Source of the DNA: Streptomyces xylophagus
Lineage (GTDB): Bacteria > Actinomycetota > Actinomycetes > Streptomycetales > Streptomycetaceae
DNA: 64,000 nt
Direction: 5' to 3'
Assembly: GCF_000716435.1 (NCBI RefSeq)
Contig: NZ_JNWO01000019.1
Location: 186,001 to 250,000, forward strand
In this document: piece after piece, positions 17,401 to 25,616 of the stretch
How positions within the stretch are numbered: the stretch's first letter is position 1
Layout: each line of letters begins with the position of its first letter
Notes under the pieces: model-generated
What the model saw: the letters and a program-made list of their open reading frames with translations, nothing else
Database searches by the model: none
What the model was told of the DNA's origin: nothing
Made by a program: the position numbers and the translations under genes

Positions 17401-18086
17401 ACGACCCGGAGGACCCGCGCAATCAGCCCCGGACGTTCCACCGCACCGAGCAGGAGAAGCGGCTCAAGTCGGCCGAACGGGCGTACCAGCAGCTCGGAAA
17501 GGTCAACCCGCTCGCGCTGGAGGAGTTCGCGGCGCTGGAGGAGCGGCACAAGTTCCTCAGCGAGCAGCTGGAGGACCTGAAGAAGACCCGCGCCGACCTG
17601 CTTCAAGTGGTGAAGGAGGTCGACGAGCGCGTCGAGCAGGTCTTCACCGAGGCCTACCGGGACACGGCCCTGCAATTCGAGGGTGTCTTCAGCAGACTGT
17701 TTCCGGGTGGCGAGGGCAGGTTGATCCTGACCGATCCCGACAACATGCTCACCACGGGGGTGGATGTGGAGGCCCGCCCGCCCGGCAAGAAGGTCAAGCG
17801 GCTCTCCCTGCTCTCCGGCGGGGAGCGGTCCCTTACGGCCGTGGCGCTCCTGGTGTCGATCTTCAAGGCACGGCCCAGCCCGTTCTACGTGATGGACGAG
17901 GTCGAGGCGGCGCTCGACGACACCAACCTCCAGCGGCTGATCCGGATCATGCAGGAGCTGCAGGAGGCCTCGCAGCTGATCGTCATCACCCACCAGAAGC
18001 GCACGATGGAGGTCGCCGACGCGTTGTACGGCGTCTCCATGCAGGGCGACGGGGTGTCGAAGGTCATCTCTCAGCGTCTTCGCTAG
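14481..18086 (+). CDS. smc: Chromosome segregation ATPase Smc
   Basis: Smc is the ATPase arm of bacterial condensin; it compacts and aligns chromosomes, in Streptomyces during sporulation septation. The 1201-residue protein has Walker A GPNGSGKS (31-38), long coiled-coil arms, a hinge near the middle, the ABC signature LSGGER (1111-1116) and Walker B VMDEVEAALDD (1137-1147). The GTG start follows GGAAGGTAGAG. Residues about 583-602, in the hinge region, are encoded by a copy of the dispersed repeat found in intergenic DNA elsewhere in the window, giving an odd in-frame insertion (PYRGAGNGATSHDEP). The scpA/scpB partners are not in this window. Confidence 0.97.
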   Translation: MHLKALTLRGFKSFASATTLRFEPGITCVVGPNGSGKSNVVDALSWVMGEQGAKSLRGGKMEDVIFAGTTGRPPLGRAEVSLTIDNSDGALPIEYAEVTITRIMFRNGGSEYQINGDTCRLLDIQELLSDSGIGREMHVIVGQGQLDSVLHADPMGRRAFIEEAAGVLKHRKRKEKALRKLDAMQANLARVQDLTDELRRQLKPLGRQAAVARRAAVIQADLRDARLRLLADDLVRLRQALNTEIADEAALKERKEAAELELRKALQREGLLEDEVRQLTPRLQRAQQTWYELSQLAERVRGTISLADARVKSATSAPPEERRGRDPEDMEREAARIREQEAELEAALEAAEHALEDTVAHRSELERELTAEERRLKDVARSIADRREGLARLNGQVNAARSRAASAQAEIDRLASARDEAQERAVTAQEEYETLQAEVDGLDAGDAELSERHEAGKRQLAEAEAALTTAREAATAVERKRAATQARHEALALGLRRKDGTGILLGSRDRLTGVLGPAAELLTVTPGHEVALAAAFGAAADAIAVTTPASAADAIRLLRKQDGGRAALLLAGGVDHTTPTTEAPYRGAGNGATSHDEPADAQRPFAAELVRAPADLMPAVRRLLHNIVVVETLEDAEELVYAHPELTAVTAEGDLLGAHFAHGGSAGAPSLLEVQASVDEAAAELEELAVRCEELADAQQAAGERRKECAALVEELGDRRRAAEREKSAVAQQLGRLAGQARGAAGEAERSTAATARAQEALDRAVEEVEVLAERLAVAEEMPVEEEPDTSVRDRLAADGANARQTEMEARLQVRTHEERVKGLAGRADSLDRAARAEREARARAEQRLARLRHEAAVAEAVAFGARQLLAHVEVSLRRADEERTAADAAKARREQELAAARNQGRDLKGELDKLTDSVHRGEVLGAEKRMRIEQLETKALEELGVEPAGLVEEYGPHQLVPPSLAAEGEVLPDDPEDPRNQPRTFHRTEQEKRLKSAERAYQQLGKVNPLALEEFAALEERHKFLSEQLEDLKKTRADLLQVVKEVDERVEQVFTEAYRDTALQFEGVFSRLFPGGEGRLILTDPDNMLTTGVDVEARPPGKKVKRLSLLSGGERSLTAVALLVSIFKARPSPFYVMDEVEAALDDTNLQRLIRIMQELQEASQLIVITHQKRTMEVADALYGVSMQGDGVSKVISQRLR
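16227..16285 (+). repeat. Dispersed GC-rich element, copy 2, inside smc
   Basis: GGGGCGCGGGGAACGGCGCG preceded by GCGCCCTATA and followed by ACCAGCCACGACGAACCCGC matches the intergenic copies at 6329, 22574 and 49622. Here it lies wholly within the smc reading frame and keeps it open. Copy 2 and copy 3 agree over about 55 bases, including the trailing ACCCGCAG segment. Confidence 0.75.
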
Positions 18087-18097
18087 ACCTCCATCAA

Positions 18098-18116
18098 GCG
18101 TTCAAGTGTTGAACGC
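18098..18116. promoter_or_regulatory. 8-bp palindrome between smc and glcP
   Basis: GCGTTCAA (18098-18105) and TTGAACGC (18109-18116) are perfect inverted repeats around GTG, 12 bases after the smc stop and about 180 bases before glcP. The stem is short and AT-containing for a terminator, so an operator for the glucose permease gene is at least as likely. Confidence 0.4.
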
Positions 18117-18294
18117 ACTGCCGCTGCCTGCGGGGTTGAAGTTCACAGGAGACCCCCTGTTGACTTCGAAACTTGAAGGCATATTCTCTGCAACGTTGCT
18201 TTTACCTTCAGGTGGTGGGCAGCGGGAAGCTGTGCGCCACTGGAAGGGTCGCCCCCCACCCCGGCAGCGACGCCGGTGGCCTCAGGAGTTACAC

Positions 18295-19716
18295 GTGACC
18301 AGCACTGCGCAGGCACCTCAGTCAGGAGCCGGGTCGGCTCATCCCGAACATCTCGGGCACGTCATCTTCATCGCGGCGGCGGCCGCGATGGGCGGCTTCC
18401 TCTTCGGCTACGACAGTTCCGTGATCAACGGCGCCGTAGAGGCCATCCGGGACCGCTACGACGTAGGCTCCACGCTCCTGGCGCAGGTCATCGCGATCGC
18501 CCTGATCGGCTGTGCGATCGGCGCCGCGACCGCCGGCCGGATAGCCGACCGCATCGGCCGTATCCGCTGTATGCAGATCTCCGCGGTGATGTTCACCGTC
18601 AGTGCCGTCGGTTCGGCGCTGCCCTTCGCGCTCTGGGACCTCGCGTTCTGGCGGGTCATCGGCGGTTTCGCCATCGGTATGGCCTCCGTCATCGGCCCGG
18701 CCTACATCGCCGAGGTCTCGCCGCCCGCCTACCGCGGCCGGCTCGGCTCCTTCCAGCAGGCCGCGATCGTCATCGGCATCGCGATCTCGCAGCTGGTCAA
18801 CTGGGGTCTGCTGAACGCCGCCGACGGCGACCAGCGCGGCAAGCTCATGGGCCTGGAGGCCTGGCAGGTCATGCTCGGCGTCATGGTGGTCCCGGCCGTC
18901 CTCTACGGCCTGCTCTCCTTCGCCATCCCCGAGTCCCCGCGCTTCCTGATCTCCGCGGGCAAGCTGAGCCGCGCCCACGACGTGCTGCGTGAGGTCGAGG
19001 GGGACGACATCGACCTGGACGCCCGCGTCGCCGAGATCGAGCACGCGATGAAGAGCGAGCACAAGTCGACCTTCAAGGACCTGCTCGGCGGTGGCGGCTT
19101 CTACTTCAAGCCGATCGTCTGGGTCGGCATCGGCCTCTCGGCCTTCCAGCAGCTGGTCGGCATCAACGTCGCGTTCTACTACTCCGCCACGCTGTGGCAG
19201 TCCGTCGGCGTCGACCCGACCCAGTCGTTCTTCTACTCCTTCACGACGTCGATCATCAACATCATCGGCACCGTGATCGCCATGATCTTCGTGGACCGCG
19301 TCGGCCGTAAGCCGCTGGCCCTCATCGGCTCGGTCGGCATGGTCGTCGGTCTCGCGCTGGAGGCCTGGGCCTTTTCCTACGACCTCGTCGACGGCAAGCT
19401 GCCGGCCGCGCAGGGCTGGACCGCGCTGATCGCCGCGCACGTCTTCGTCCTGTTCTTCGCCCTGTCCTGGGGTGTCGTGGTCTGGGTCTTCCTCGGCGAG
19501 ATGTTCCCGAACAAGATCCGCGCCGCCGCGCTCGGCGTCGCCGCCTCCGCGCAGTGGATCGCCAACTGGGCCATCACCGCGAGCTTCCCGTCACTGGCCG
19601 ACTGGAACCTCTCCGCGACCTACGTGATCTACACGGTCTTCGCCGCGCTCTCCATCCCGTTCGTCCTGAAGTTCGTGAAGGAGACGAAGGGCAAGAAACT
19701 GGAGGACATGGGCTGA
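18295..19716 (+). CDS. glcP: Glucose permease GlcP (MFS sugar porter)
   Basis: GlcP is the main glucose importer of streptomycetes and acts by proton symport. The 473-residue protein has twelve membrane segments and the sugar-porter motifs: the GRIADRIGR loop after TM2, GPAYIAEVSP, PESPRFL before the central loop, the FQQLVGINVAFYYS region in TM7, DRVGRKPL, and KETKGK at the end. AGGAG precedes the GTG at 18295. The sequence matches what I recall of S. coelicolor GlcP closely. The long leader (18117-18294) probably holds its promoter. Confidence 0.95.
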   Translation: MTSTAQAPQSGAGSAHPEHLGHVIFIAAAAAMGGFLFGYDSSVINGAVEAIRDRYDVGSTLLAQVIAIALIGCAIGAATAGRIADRIGRIRCMQISAVMFTVSAVGSALPFALWDLAFWRVIGGFAIGMASVIGPAYIAEVSPPAYRGRLGSFQQAAIVIGIAISQLVNWGLLNAADGDQRGKLMGLEAWQVMLGVMVVPAVLYGLLSFAIPESPRFLISAGKLSRAHDVLREVEGDDIDLDARVAEIEHAMKSEHKSTFKDLLGGGGFYFKPIVWVGIGLSAFQQLVGINVAFYYSATLWQSVGVDPTQSFFYSFTTSIINIIGTVIAMIFVDRVGRKPLALIGSVGMVVGLALEAWAFSYDLVDGKLPAAQGWTALIAAHVFVLFFALSWGVVVWVFLGEMFPNKIRAAALGVAASAQWIANWAITASFPSLADWNLSATYVIYTVFAALSIPFVLKFVKETKGKKLEDMG

Positions 19717-19735
19717 CCCGGCCCTCCTCATGAGC

Positions 19736-19776
19736 TCGGGGAGACGGGCTCAATCCCCCGCCGCCCGTCTCCCCGA
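19736..19776. terminator. Bidirectional terminator between convergent genes
   Basis: TCGGGGAGACGGGC (19736-19749) and GCCCGTCTCCCCGA (19763-19776) form a perfect 14-bp stem with a 13-base loop. It stands between glcP and the minus-strand gene ending at 19803, so it can stop both transcripts. Confidence 0.8.
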
Positions 19777-19802
19777 AACCCCTCCGCCGTACGCCGGCGG
19801 AC

Positions 19803-20162
19803 TCACCAGATCAGGACGCCGCCGCCGATCTCCCGGGCCCGCAGGGCCGCCGCCTCGATGTTGTCCAGCCGGCTCCCGACGAGGTCGGAAGGCTCCCCGG
19901 TGCCGGCCGCGACGGCGTCGAGATGGGCCCGCAGCAGCGCGAGCTCGTCCAGAAAGCCGGGCACGTCGGAGGCCTCGACGTACAGGTCGCTGGAGGCCAG
20001 CACGGGAAGGTACGTGGCGCCGAGCGAGCGTACGGCCTGCGAACCCCACACGGTCTCGCGCCAGTTCTCGAACCCGGCCGAGTCGTCACACCCCTCCGGA
20101 ACGTCCAGGACGTTCCACTTGCCATCCGGGTCGCGCAGGAACACATCCACTGCCAAGGTCAT
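19803..20162 (-). CDS. Conserved hypothetical protein
   Basis: The 119-residue protein is acidic with no signal peptide, membrane segment or recognised motif. It contains several short hydrophobic strands (TLAVDVFLRD, ATYLPVLASSDLYV) and a C-terminal helical part, so it looks like a small soluble globular protein. The ATG at 20162 is preferred; a GTG at 20198 would add twelve residues. It lies close downstream of the LLM oxidoreductase gene on the same strand (52 bp). Confidence 0.7.
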   Translation of the reverse strand: MTLAVDVFLRDPDGKWNVLDVPEGCDDSAGFENWRETVWGSQAVRSLGATYLPVLASSDLYVEASDVPGFLDELALLRAHLDAVAAGTGEPSDLVGSRLDNIEAAALRAREIGGGVLIW

Positions 20163-20214
20163 GACCGCAGTGGACCACCGGCGGACCGGCCGGTCCACCG
20201 GTTGCGGGTAAGAG

Positions 20215-21186
20215 TCACTCCCCGAGCCTCGGCAGCACCCGTTCCGCGAACAGATGCAGGCTGCGCCATCCCTCGTCCACCGGCATCCCGCCCGACAGCG
20301 GATGCAGTACGAGATTGTCCAGACCCAGCGCCACGCACTGGTCCGGCGTGAGGATGCGGTAGACGCCCTCCGCGCGCAGCTCCGCCACAGTCGTGGCCCC
20401 CGATTTCACCGCCGAGCGGATCTCCCCGGACTGCCAGGAGGCGTAGGTCCGCGCCTCGTGCAGGAAGTGCGCGCCGTACTCGGCCCAGGCCCGGTCCGGG
20501 TCCTCGGCGATGTGCAGCAGCGGGGTCTCGGCCCCCGGCATCATGGTCCAGCCTTCGGTGCCGTACTCGACCAGCCGGTCCTTGTAGTACGCCTCCAGTT
20601 CCGGCAGATGCGCGCTGGGGAAGAAGGGCAGGCCCAGCCGGGCGGCCCGACGCGCCGCGGCCTTCGAGGAACCGCCGACCAGCAGCAGGGGGTGCGGGTC
20701 GGAGAAGGGGCGCGGGGTGACCCGTACGGTACGGCCGTGGTACTCGAACTCCTCGCCGGACCAGGCTTTCACGAGGGTTTCGAGCACCTCGTCCTGGAGC
20801 CGGCCCCTGCGCTTCCAGTCCACGTCGAACTGGGCGTACTCCTCGGGCCGGTAGCCGATCCCGGCCACGGTCACCAGCCGGCCGCCGCTCAGCAGATCGA
20901 GTACGGCGATGTCCTCGGCCAGCCGCAGCGGGTCGTGCAGCGGGCCGATGATCGCCGACACGGTCACGGCGATGTGCCGGGTCGCGCCGAACACCGCGCC
21001 CGCGAAGGCGAAGGGCGACGGCATCCAGTTGTTGGCCACACCGTGGTGCTCCTCCGTCTGCACGGTGGTGATCCCGCGGTCGTCGGCGTACGCGGCCATC
21101 TCCAGGGCCGCCCGGTAGCGGGCGCTCAGCGAGGCGGGGGTCGCGCCGGGTTCGACGAGGTTGAAACGTACGACCGAGACGGGCAT
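20215..21186 (-). CDS. LLM-class flavin-dependent oxidoreductase
   Basis: The 323-residue protein belongs to the luciferase-like monooxygenase superfamily, whose members use reduced FMN or F420. Visible hallmarks are the TTVQTEEHHGV strand, the HDPLRLAEDIAVLDLLSGGR motif, GIGYRPEEYAQF, and PLLLVGGSS near the phosphate-binding site. Substrate and cofactor cannot be told from sequence alone. A GGGGGACC ribosome binding site precedes the ATG. The upstream intergenic region (21187-21364) is shared with the divergent ftsY. Confidence 0.88.
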   Translation of the reverse strand: MPVSVVRFNLVEPGATPASLSARYRAALEMAAYADDRGITTVQTEEHHGVANNWMPSPFAFAGAVFGATRHIAVTVSAIIGPLHDPLRLAEDIAVLDLLSGGRLVTVAGIGYRPEEYAQFDVDWKRRGRLQDEVLETLVKAWSGEEFEYHGRTVRVTPRPFSDPHPLLLVGGSSKAAARRAARLGLPFFPSAHLPELEAYYKDRLVEYGTEGWTMMPGAETPLLHIAEDPDRAWAEYGAHFLHEARTYASWQSGEIRSAVKSGATTVAELRAEGVYRILTPDQCVALGLDNLVLHPLSGGMPVDEGWRSLHLFAERVLPRLGE

Positions 21187-21364
21187 GGGAGGTCCCCCTT
21201 ACGTGGTTGGTGGGGGACGGTAGCTGACGGTACGTCAGATGGCCATGGTCATGGCGATGACCATCCGGGCGTCGTCTCGGCGGCGATGCGGTCAGGCGGC
21301 GCCGACGCCCCGGCCGTGCCCGCGCTGGGCCCCGGCGAGGCCCATGGCTGATACTGGGTGGGTT

Positions 21365-22552
21365 ATGGAAACCGTCATCCTTGCTGTAGTCATCGCCGTG
21401 GTCGTGCTCGGTGCGCTGGGCGGGCTCGTCGTCGGCAGTCGGCGCAAGAAGCCGCTGCCCCCGCCGCCCACCTCCGTCCCCGACATCACCGCCCCGCCGG
21501 CCGAGCCGCACGTCGGCGACGAGGCCGAGACGCCGCGCGACGAACCGCGCCGGACGATAGAGGAGGTGGATCTTCCGGACGGCTCGGCCCCGGTCGCCGT
21601 CGAGGAACCCCCCGTACTGGAGGTCCCCGAGCCGACCGCCGGGCGCCTGGTCCGGCTGCGCTCCCGGCTCTCCCGCTCGCAGAGCGCGCTCGGCCAGGGG
21701 CTGCTCACGCTCCTGTCGCGCGAGCACCTCGACGAGGACACCTGGGAGGAGATCGAGGAGATCCTCCTCACCGCCGACGTCGGCGTCGCGCCCACCCAGG
21801 AACTGGTCGACGCGCTGCGCGAGCGCGTGAAGGTGCTCGGCACCCGGACCCCGCAGGAGCTGCGCGCACTGCTGCGCGAGGAACTGCTCAAGCTGGTCGG
21901 CACCGACGTCGACCGCACGGTGAAGACCGAGCCCGAGGACCGCAAGCCCGGCATCGTGATGGTCGTCGGGGTCAACGGCACGGGCAAGACCACCACCACG
22001 GGGAAGCTCGCGCGGGTGCTCGTGGCCGACGGGCGGACCGTCGTGCTCGGTGCCGCCGACACGTTCCGGGCCGCCGCCGCCGATCAGTTGCAGACCTGGG
22101 GTGAGCGTGTCGGTGCCCACACCGTGCGCGGGCCCGAGGCCGGTGACCCCGCCTCCGTCGCCTTCGACGCGGTGAAGGAGGGCAAGGAGATGGGGGTCGA
22201 CGTCGTCCTCATCGACACGGCCGGGCGGTTGCACACGAAGACCGGGCTCATGGACGAGCTCGGCAAGGTCAAGCGGGTTGTCGAGAAGCATGCGCCGCTG
22301 GACGAGATCCTGCTCGTGCTCGATGCCACGACCGGGCAGAACGGGTTGGTGCAGGCGCGGGTCTTTGCCGAGGTCGTGGACATCACCGGCATTGTTCTGA
22401 CGAAGCTGGACGGGACGGCGAAGGGGGGCATCGTGGTTGCCGTGCAGCGGGAGCTGGGGGTGCCGGTGAAGCTGATCGGGCTTGGTGAGGGTGCGGATGA
22501 TTTGGCGCCCTTTGAGCCGGAGGCGTTTGTCGATGCCCTTATTGGGGACTGA
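21365..22552 (+). CDS. ftsY: Signal recognition particle receptor FtsY
   Basis: FtsY is the membrane-associated GTPase that receives SRP-bound ribosomes and hands them to SecYEG. The 395-residue protein begins with a hydrophobic segment (VILAVVIAVVVLGALGGLVV), so it is membrane anchored as in other actinobacteria, followed by a Pro/acidic A domain of about 75 residues. The NG domain starts near residue 95 and holds Walker A GVNGTGKT (202-209), DTFRAAA, DTAGR and TKLDG. Its partner Ffh is encoded at 30083 in the same window. Confidence 0.96.
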   Translation: METVILAVVIAVVVLGALGGLVVGSRRKKPLPPPPTSVPDITAPPAEPHVGDEAETPRDEPRRTIEEVDLPDGSAPVAVEEPPVLEVPEPTAGRLVRLRSRLSRSQSALGQGLLTLLSREHLDEDTWEEIEEILLTADVGVAPTQELVDALRERVKVLGTRTPQELRALLREELLKLVGTDVDRTVKTEPEDRKPGIVMVVGVNGTGKTTTTGKLARVLVADGRTVVLGAADTFRAAAADQLQTWGERVGAHTVRGPEAGDPASVAFDAVKEGKEMGVDVVLIDTAGRLHTKTGLMDELGKVKRVVEKHAPLDEILLVLDATTGQNGLVQARVFAEVVDITGIVLTKLDGTAKGGIVVAVQRELGVPVKLIGLGEGADDLAPFEPEAFVDALIGD

Positions 22553-22573
22553 GCGCTCCGCTGGTTGGGCGGT

Positions 22574-22635
22574 TTTTGGCTGCGGGTCGGTGGGGGCTGG
22601 TCGCGCAGTTCCCCGCGCCCCTTGCAGGGGCGCCC
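22574..22635 (-). repeat. Dispersed GC-rich element, copy 3
   Basis: Read on the minus strand this is GGGCGCCCCTGCAAGGGGCG followed by CGGGGAACTGCGCGACCAGC and a CCCACCGACCCGCAGCCAAA tail. It starts about 20 bases after ftsY. It is the most complete intergenic copy and carries an extra palindromic head (GCCCCTGCAAGGGGC). Confidence 0.78.
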
Positions 22636-22652
22636 TAGTCACCGTCTCCGAA

Positions 22653-22694
22653 GAAGTGTCCGTTCCTCAACTCACCGTTGGGGACGGGCACTTC
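22653..22694. terminator. Long hairpin between ftsY and the prim-pol gene
   Basis: The 19-base 5' arm and 18-base 3' arm pair over 18 positions, including two G-U pairs and one bulged T, around a TCACC loop. Outer arms are GAAGTGTCCGT and ACGGGCACTTC. It sits between convergent genes and would terminate both. Confidence 0.75.
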
Positions 22695-22707
22695 GTCATC
22701 TGTACGA

Positions 22708-23373
22708 CTACGCCCGCGACCTGTGTGCCACATACGCCAGCGTGCCCAATAGCAAGCGTGCCGCCGGGGGCTTCGTCGCCGAGTCCAGTGCGGGGGAGCG
22801 GAGCCAGGTGACCGGGCCCAGGCCTGCTCGGTCGGAGGGCGGAGCCGTGATGTGGGTGCCGGGGCCGAGGCCGCGGAGGTCGAGGGACGTGGGGTCGTCC
22901 CAGCCCATGCGGTAAAGCAGGGAGGGGAGTTCGGCGGCTGCGCCGGGGGCGACGAAGAAGTGGGCGCGGTGGTCGGGGGTCGCCGCGACCGGGCCGAGCG
23001 GGAGGCCCATGCGCTCCAGGCGGGCCAGTGCGCGGCGACCGGCGGGCTCGGCCACCTCGATCACGTCGAAGGCGCGCCCGACCGGCAGCATCACCGACGC
23101 GCCCGGCAGCTCGGCCCAGGCCTCGGTCACTTCGTCCAGGGTCGCGCCGGCCCGTACCTCCGGCGCGAAGGTCAGGGGATGCGCGCCCGGCGTGGGGCAC
23201 TTGGTGTCGCCGCAGGAACAGGCGCCGCCCGCGGCCCGTGCGCCCGCGACCACGTCCCAGCCCCACAGCCCGGTGAACTCGGCCACGGCCGTGCACTCCG
23301 ACGAGCGGCCGCGGCGGCGCGTGCCGGACCGGATGTCGCGGATACCCCGGCTGCTGCCGATCGTGAAGCCCAT
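22708..23373 (-). CDS. Short primase-polymerase (prim-pol) domain protein
   Basis: The 221-residue protein resembles the N-terminal prim-pol domain of the bifunctional DNA primase/polymerase family, without any helicase part. It keeps the Cys cluster ACSCGDTKCPTPGAHP and the GTHITAPPS motif near the C-terminal half. The canonical acidic D-x-D strand reads FDVIEVAEP here, so catalytic activity is doubtful. GGAGGGG lies just before the ATG. It diverges from nsdA across a 446-bp region. Stand-alone chromosomal copies like this are common in Streptomyces; a replication or repair role is only inferred. Confidence 0.78.
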   Translation of the reverse strand: MGFTIGSSRGIRDIRSGTRRRGRSSECTAVAEFTGLWGWDVVAGARAAGGACSCGDTKCPTPGAHPLTFAPEVRAGATLDEVTEAWAELPGASVMLPVGRAFDVIEVAEPAGRRALARLERMGLPLGPVAATPDHRAHFFVAPGAAAELPSLLYRMGWDDPTSLDLRGLGPGTHITAPPSDRAGLGPVTWLRSPALDSATKPPAARLLLGTLAYVAHRSRA

Positions 23374-23819
23374 GCCCCCTCCAACGGGTCCAACGCACCG
23401 GTGGTTACGAGACGGATGCGGACCGTTACTCTGCGTCCACGCCTACCCTGTGCCGCACGGTCCAGACGGCGCTCAGGAGTGCCTCGGGTGGTGTGTTCGG
23501 CGGCGCGCGCCCCTGCGTGCACCGCTGCGCCCACTCCCGGCCGTCCTATGTCAAGTGAATCGTGCGCGGGCAACCGTAGGTTCATTCGAAGGGGTGGCGA
23601 ATGGTGGCGTTTCCGGGATCGCCGTGGCTGGACGGGTGATCGTAGGATTACTTTGAGTGCACAAGTCCTCGGGGCACATGCACTTGTGGGTATGCCGGAG
23701 GCAACTCGTCATCTCGTTCGAAGGGTGACAAGTGCGGGACGGGAAGCCGTATTTACCGGCATTCTGATAGGGCTTGGCGCACAGCGGCGACAAGTGGTTC
23801 CAGGGATGGGGGCGTTCCA
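23374..23819. promoter_or_regulatory. 446-bp divergent promoter region of prim-pol and nsdA
   Basis: No gene is apparent. The nsdA-proximal part is less GC-rich than the genes and carries repeated ACAAGT words: CACAAGT at 23660-23666, GACAAGTG at 23727-23734 and 23789-23796, plus the inverted ACTTGTG at 23682-23688. The pair CACAAGT/ACTTGTG forms an inverted repeat with 15 bases between. These may be regulator sites for nsdA. No clear -35/-10 pair was found. Confidence 0.5.
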
Positions 23820-25304
23820 GTGGGCGGCAACGGCGGAAGCGGGACGACCGCGGCCAGTACGGACAAGCGCCCCAATGAGCTGCTCGGCTCGTGGTTCGTG
23901 CGCAGCGGCTGGTCCAAGGGTGAGCTGGCGCGTCAAGTCAACCGAAGGGCCCGGCAGTTGGGGGCCAATCACATCTCGACGGACACCTCGCGCGTGCGCC
24001 GCTGGCTGGACGGCGAGAACCCGCGCGAGCCGATCCCCAGGATTCTCTCGGAGCTGTTCTCCGAGCGCTTCGGCTGTGTCGTCTCGGTCGAGGACCTGGG
24101 CCTGCGCGCGGCCCGCCAGGCACCCTCCGTGTCCGGCGTCGACCTGCCCTGGACGGCCCCGCAGACGGTGGCCCTGCTCAGCGAGTTCTCGCGCAGCGAC
24201 ATCATGCTGGCGCGGCGCGGCTTCCTCGGGGCCTCGCTGGCCCTGTCCGCGGGACCGTCCCTCATCGAGCCGATGCAGCGCTGGCTCGTCCCCGGCCCCT
24301 CCGCCCTCCAGCAGGAGCCCGAGCCGACCGCCGCCTCCCGGCACGTAGGGCGGCTCTCCCGGCCCGAGTTGGAGCTGCTGGAGTCCACCACGGCGATGTT
24401 CCGCAAGTGGGACGCCCAGTGCGGCGGCGGCCTGCGCCGCAAGGCGGTCGTAGGACAGCTGCACGAGGTGACCGACCTCCTTCAAGAGCCCCAACCGGAC
24501 GCCACCAACCGCAAGTTGTTCAAGGTCGCCGCCGAACTCGCCGAGCTGGCGGGCTGGATGTCGTACGACGTGGGGCTCCAGCCCACCGCGCAGAAGTACT
24601 TCGTGCTGGCCCTGCACGCGGCCAAGGAGGCGGGGGACAAGCCGCTCGGGTCGTACGTGCTGTCCAGCATGAGCCGTCAGATGATCCACCTCGGCCGGCC
24701 CGACGACGCGTTGGAGCTGATCCATCTCGCGCAGTACGGCAGCCGGGACTGTGCGAGTCCGCGCACCCAGTCGATGCTGTATGCGATGGAGGCCCGCGCC
24801 TACGCCAACATGGGGCAGCCCGGCAAGTGCAAGCGGGCGGTCCGGATGGCCGAGGACACCTTCGCGGACGTACACGACTGGGACGACCCGGACCCGGACT
24901 GGATCCGTTTCTTCTCCGAGGCCGAGCTGTACGGCGAGAACTCGCACTCCTATCGCGACCTCGCCTACGTCGCCGGCCGCAGTCCCGCCTACGCCTCGCT
25001 CGCCGAGCCCGTCATGCAGCGGGCGGTGGACCTCTTCGCGAAGGACGACGAGCACCAGCGGTCGTACGCACTCAACCTCATCGGCATGGCCACCGTGCAC
25101 CTCCTGCAGCGGGAACCCGAGCAGAGCGCGGTGCTGGCGACGGAGGCGATGACGATCGCCAAGAAGGTGCGCTCCGAGCGCGTCAACACTCGTATTCGAA
25201 AGACCGTCGACACGGCGGTCCGTGACTTCGGTGAACTGGCCGAGGTCGTCGACCTCACCGACCGGCTCGCGATCGAGCTGCCGGAGACCGCCGAAGCGGT
25301 CTGA
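23820..25304 (+). CDS. nsdA: NsdA, TPR-type negative regulator of differentiation
   Basis: NsdA represses sporulation and antibiotic production in S. coelicolor. The 494-residue protein has an N-terminal segment resembling a helix-turn-helix (WSKGELARQVNRRARQLG, then RVRRWLDGENPREPIP), a central hydrophobic stretch (RRGFLGASLALSAGP), and a C-terminal half of tetratricopeptide-like helix pairs (AQKYFVLALHAAKEAGDK, LYAMEARAYANMGQ, ALNLIGMATVHLLQ). The GTG at 23820 follows GGGATGGGGGCG. It is monocistronic. I recognise it from its sequence and its place between ftsY and amtB. Confidence 0.9.
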   Translation: MGGNGGSGTTAASTDKRPNELLGSWFVRSGWSKGELARQVNRRARQLGANHISTDTSRVRRWLDGENPREPIPRILSELFSERFGCVVSVEDLGLRAARQAPSVSGVDLPWTAPQTVALLSEFSRSDIMLARRGFLGASLALSAGPSLIEPMQRWLVPGPSALQQEPEPTAASRHVGRLSRPELELLESTTAMFRKWDAQCGGGLRRKAVVGQLHEVTDLLQEPQPDATNRKLFKVAAELAELAGWMSYDVGLQPTAQKYFVLALHAAKEAGDKPLGSYVLSSMSRQMIHLGRPDDALELIHLAQYGSRDCASPRTQSMLYAMEARAYANMGQPGKCKRAVRMAEDTFADVHDWDDPDPDWIRFFSEAELYGENSHSYRDLAYVAGRSPAYASLAEPVMQRAVDLFAKDDEHQRSYALNLIGMATVHLLQREPEQSAVLATEAMTIAKKVRSERVNTRIRKTVDTAVRDFGELAEVVDLTDRLAIELPETAEAV

Positions 25305-25330
25305 ACCCCCAAGCCCCGGCCGCGGCCGGC

Positions 25331-25404
25331 CTTCCCGAACCGCCCGACTCGGCTCCCCCATGCCAGGTCATCGGAAGGCCGACCGCGGCCGGTTCCACGT
25401 GTCG
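25331..25404 (+). repeat. Long imperfect direct repeat, copy A
   Basis: This block, beginning CTTCCCGAACCGCC and ending GGCCGGTTCCACGTGTCG, resembles 25542-25616 at most positions, notably in GCCAGGTCATCGGAAGGCCG versus GCCAGGTCAGCGGAAGGCCG. Both lie in the 532-bp gap between nsdA and amtB, which contains no gene. Confidence 0.7.
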
Positions 25405-25541
25405 TATTCGAAAGGCGGTCCGCGCGATGGCCTGTGGCGTCGGCGGTCCGGCCGGAATCGTCGACCGCGCGGGCAGGCTCGCGGCCGGGTTGCGGGCGAC
25501 CCTCGAAGTGGTCCGAACCCCATGCCCCGCCGGGGACCGCC

Positions 25542-25616
25542 CCTCCCGGACCGCCGGACCCCGGCGTCCCGTGCCAGGTCAGCGGAAGGCCGGGCGCGGC
25601 CGGTTTCGTACCGTCG
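25542..25616 (+). repeat. Long imperfect direct repeat, copy B
   Basis: Second copy of the block at 25331-25404, beginning CCTCCCGGACCGCC and ending GGCCGGTTTCGTACCGTCG, about 210 bases downstream of copy A and about 75 bases before the GlnR-type sites. It may be a local duplication in the amtB upstream region. Confidence 0.7.

Noticed and set aside
20159..22642. An 827-codon minus-strand open frame across the LLM gene and ftsY
   Set aside because: It covers two well-supported genes in other frames and has no conserved motif, so it is a composition artefact.
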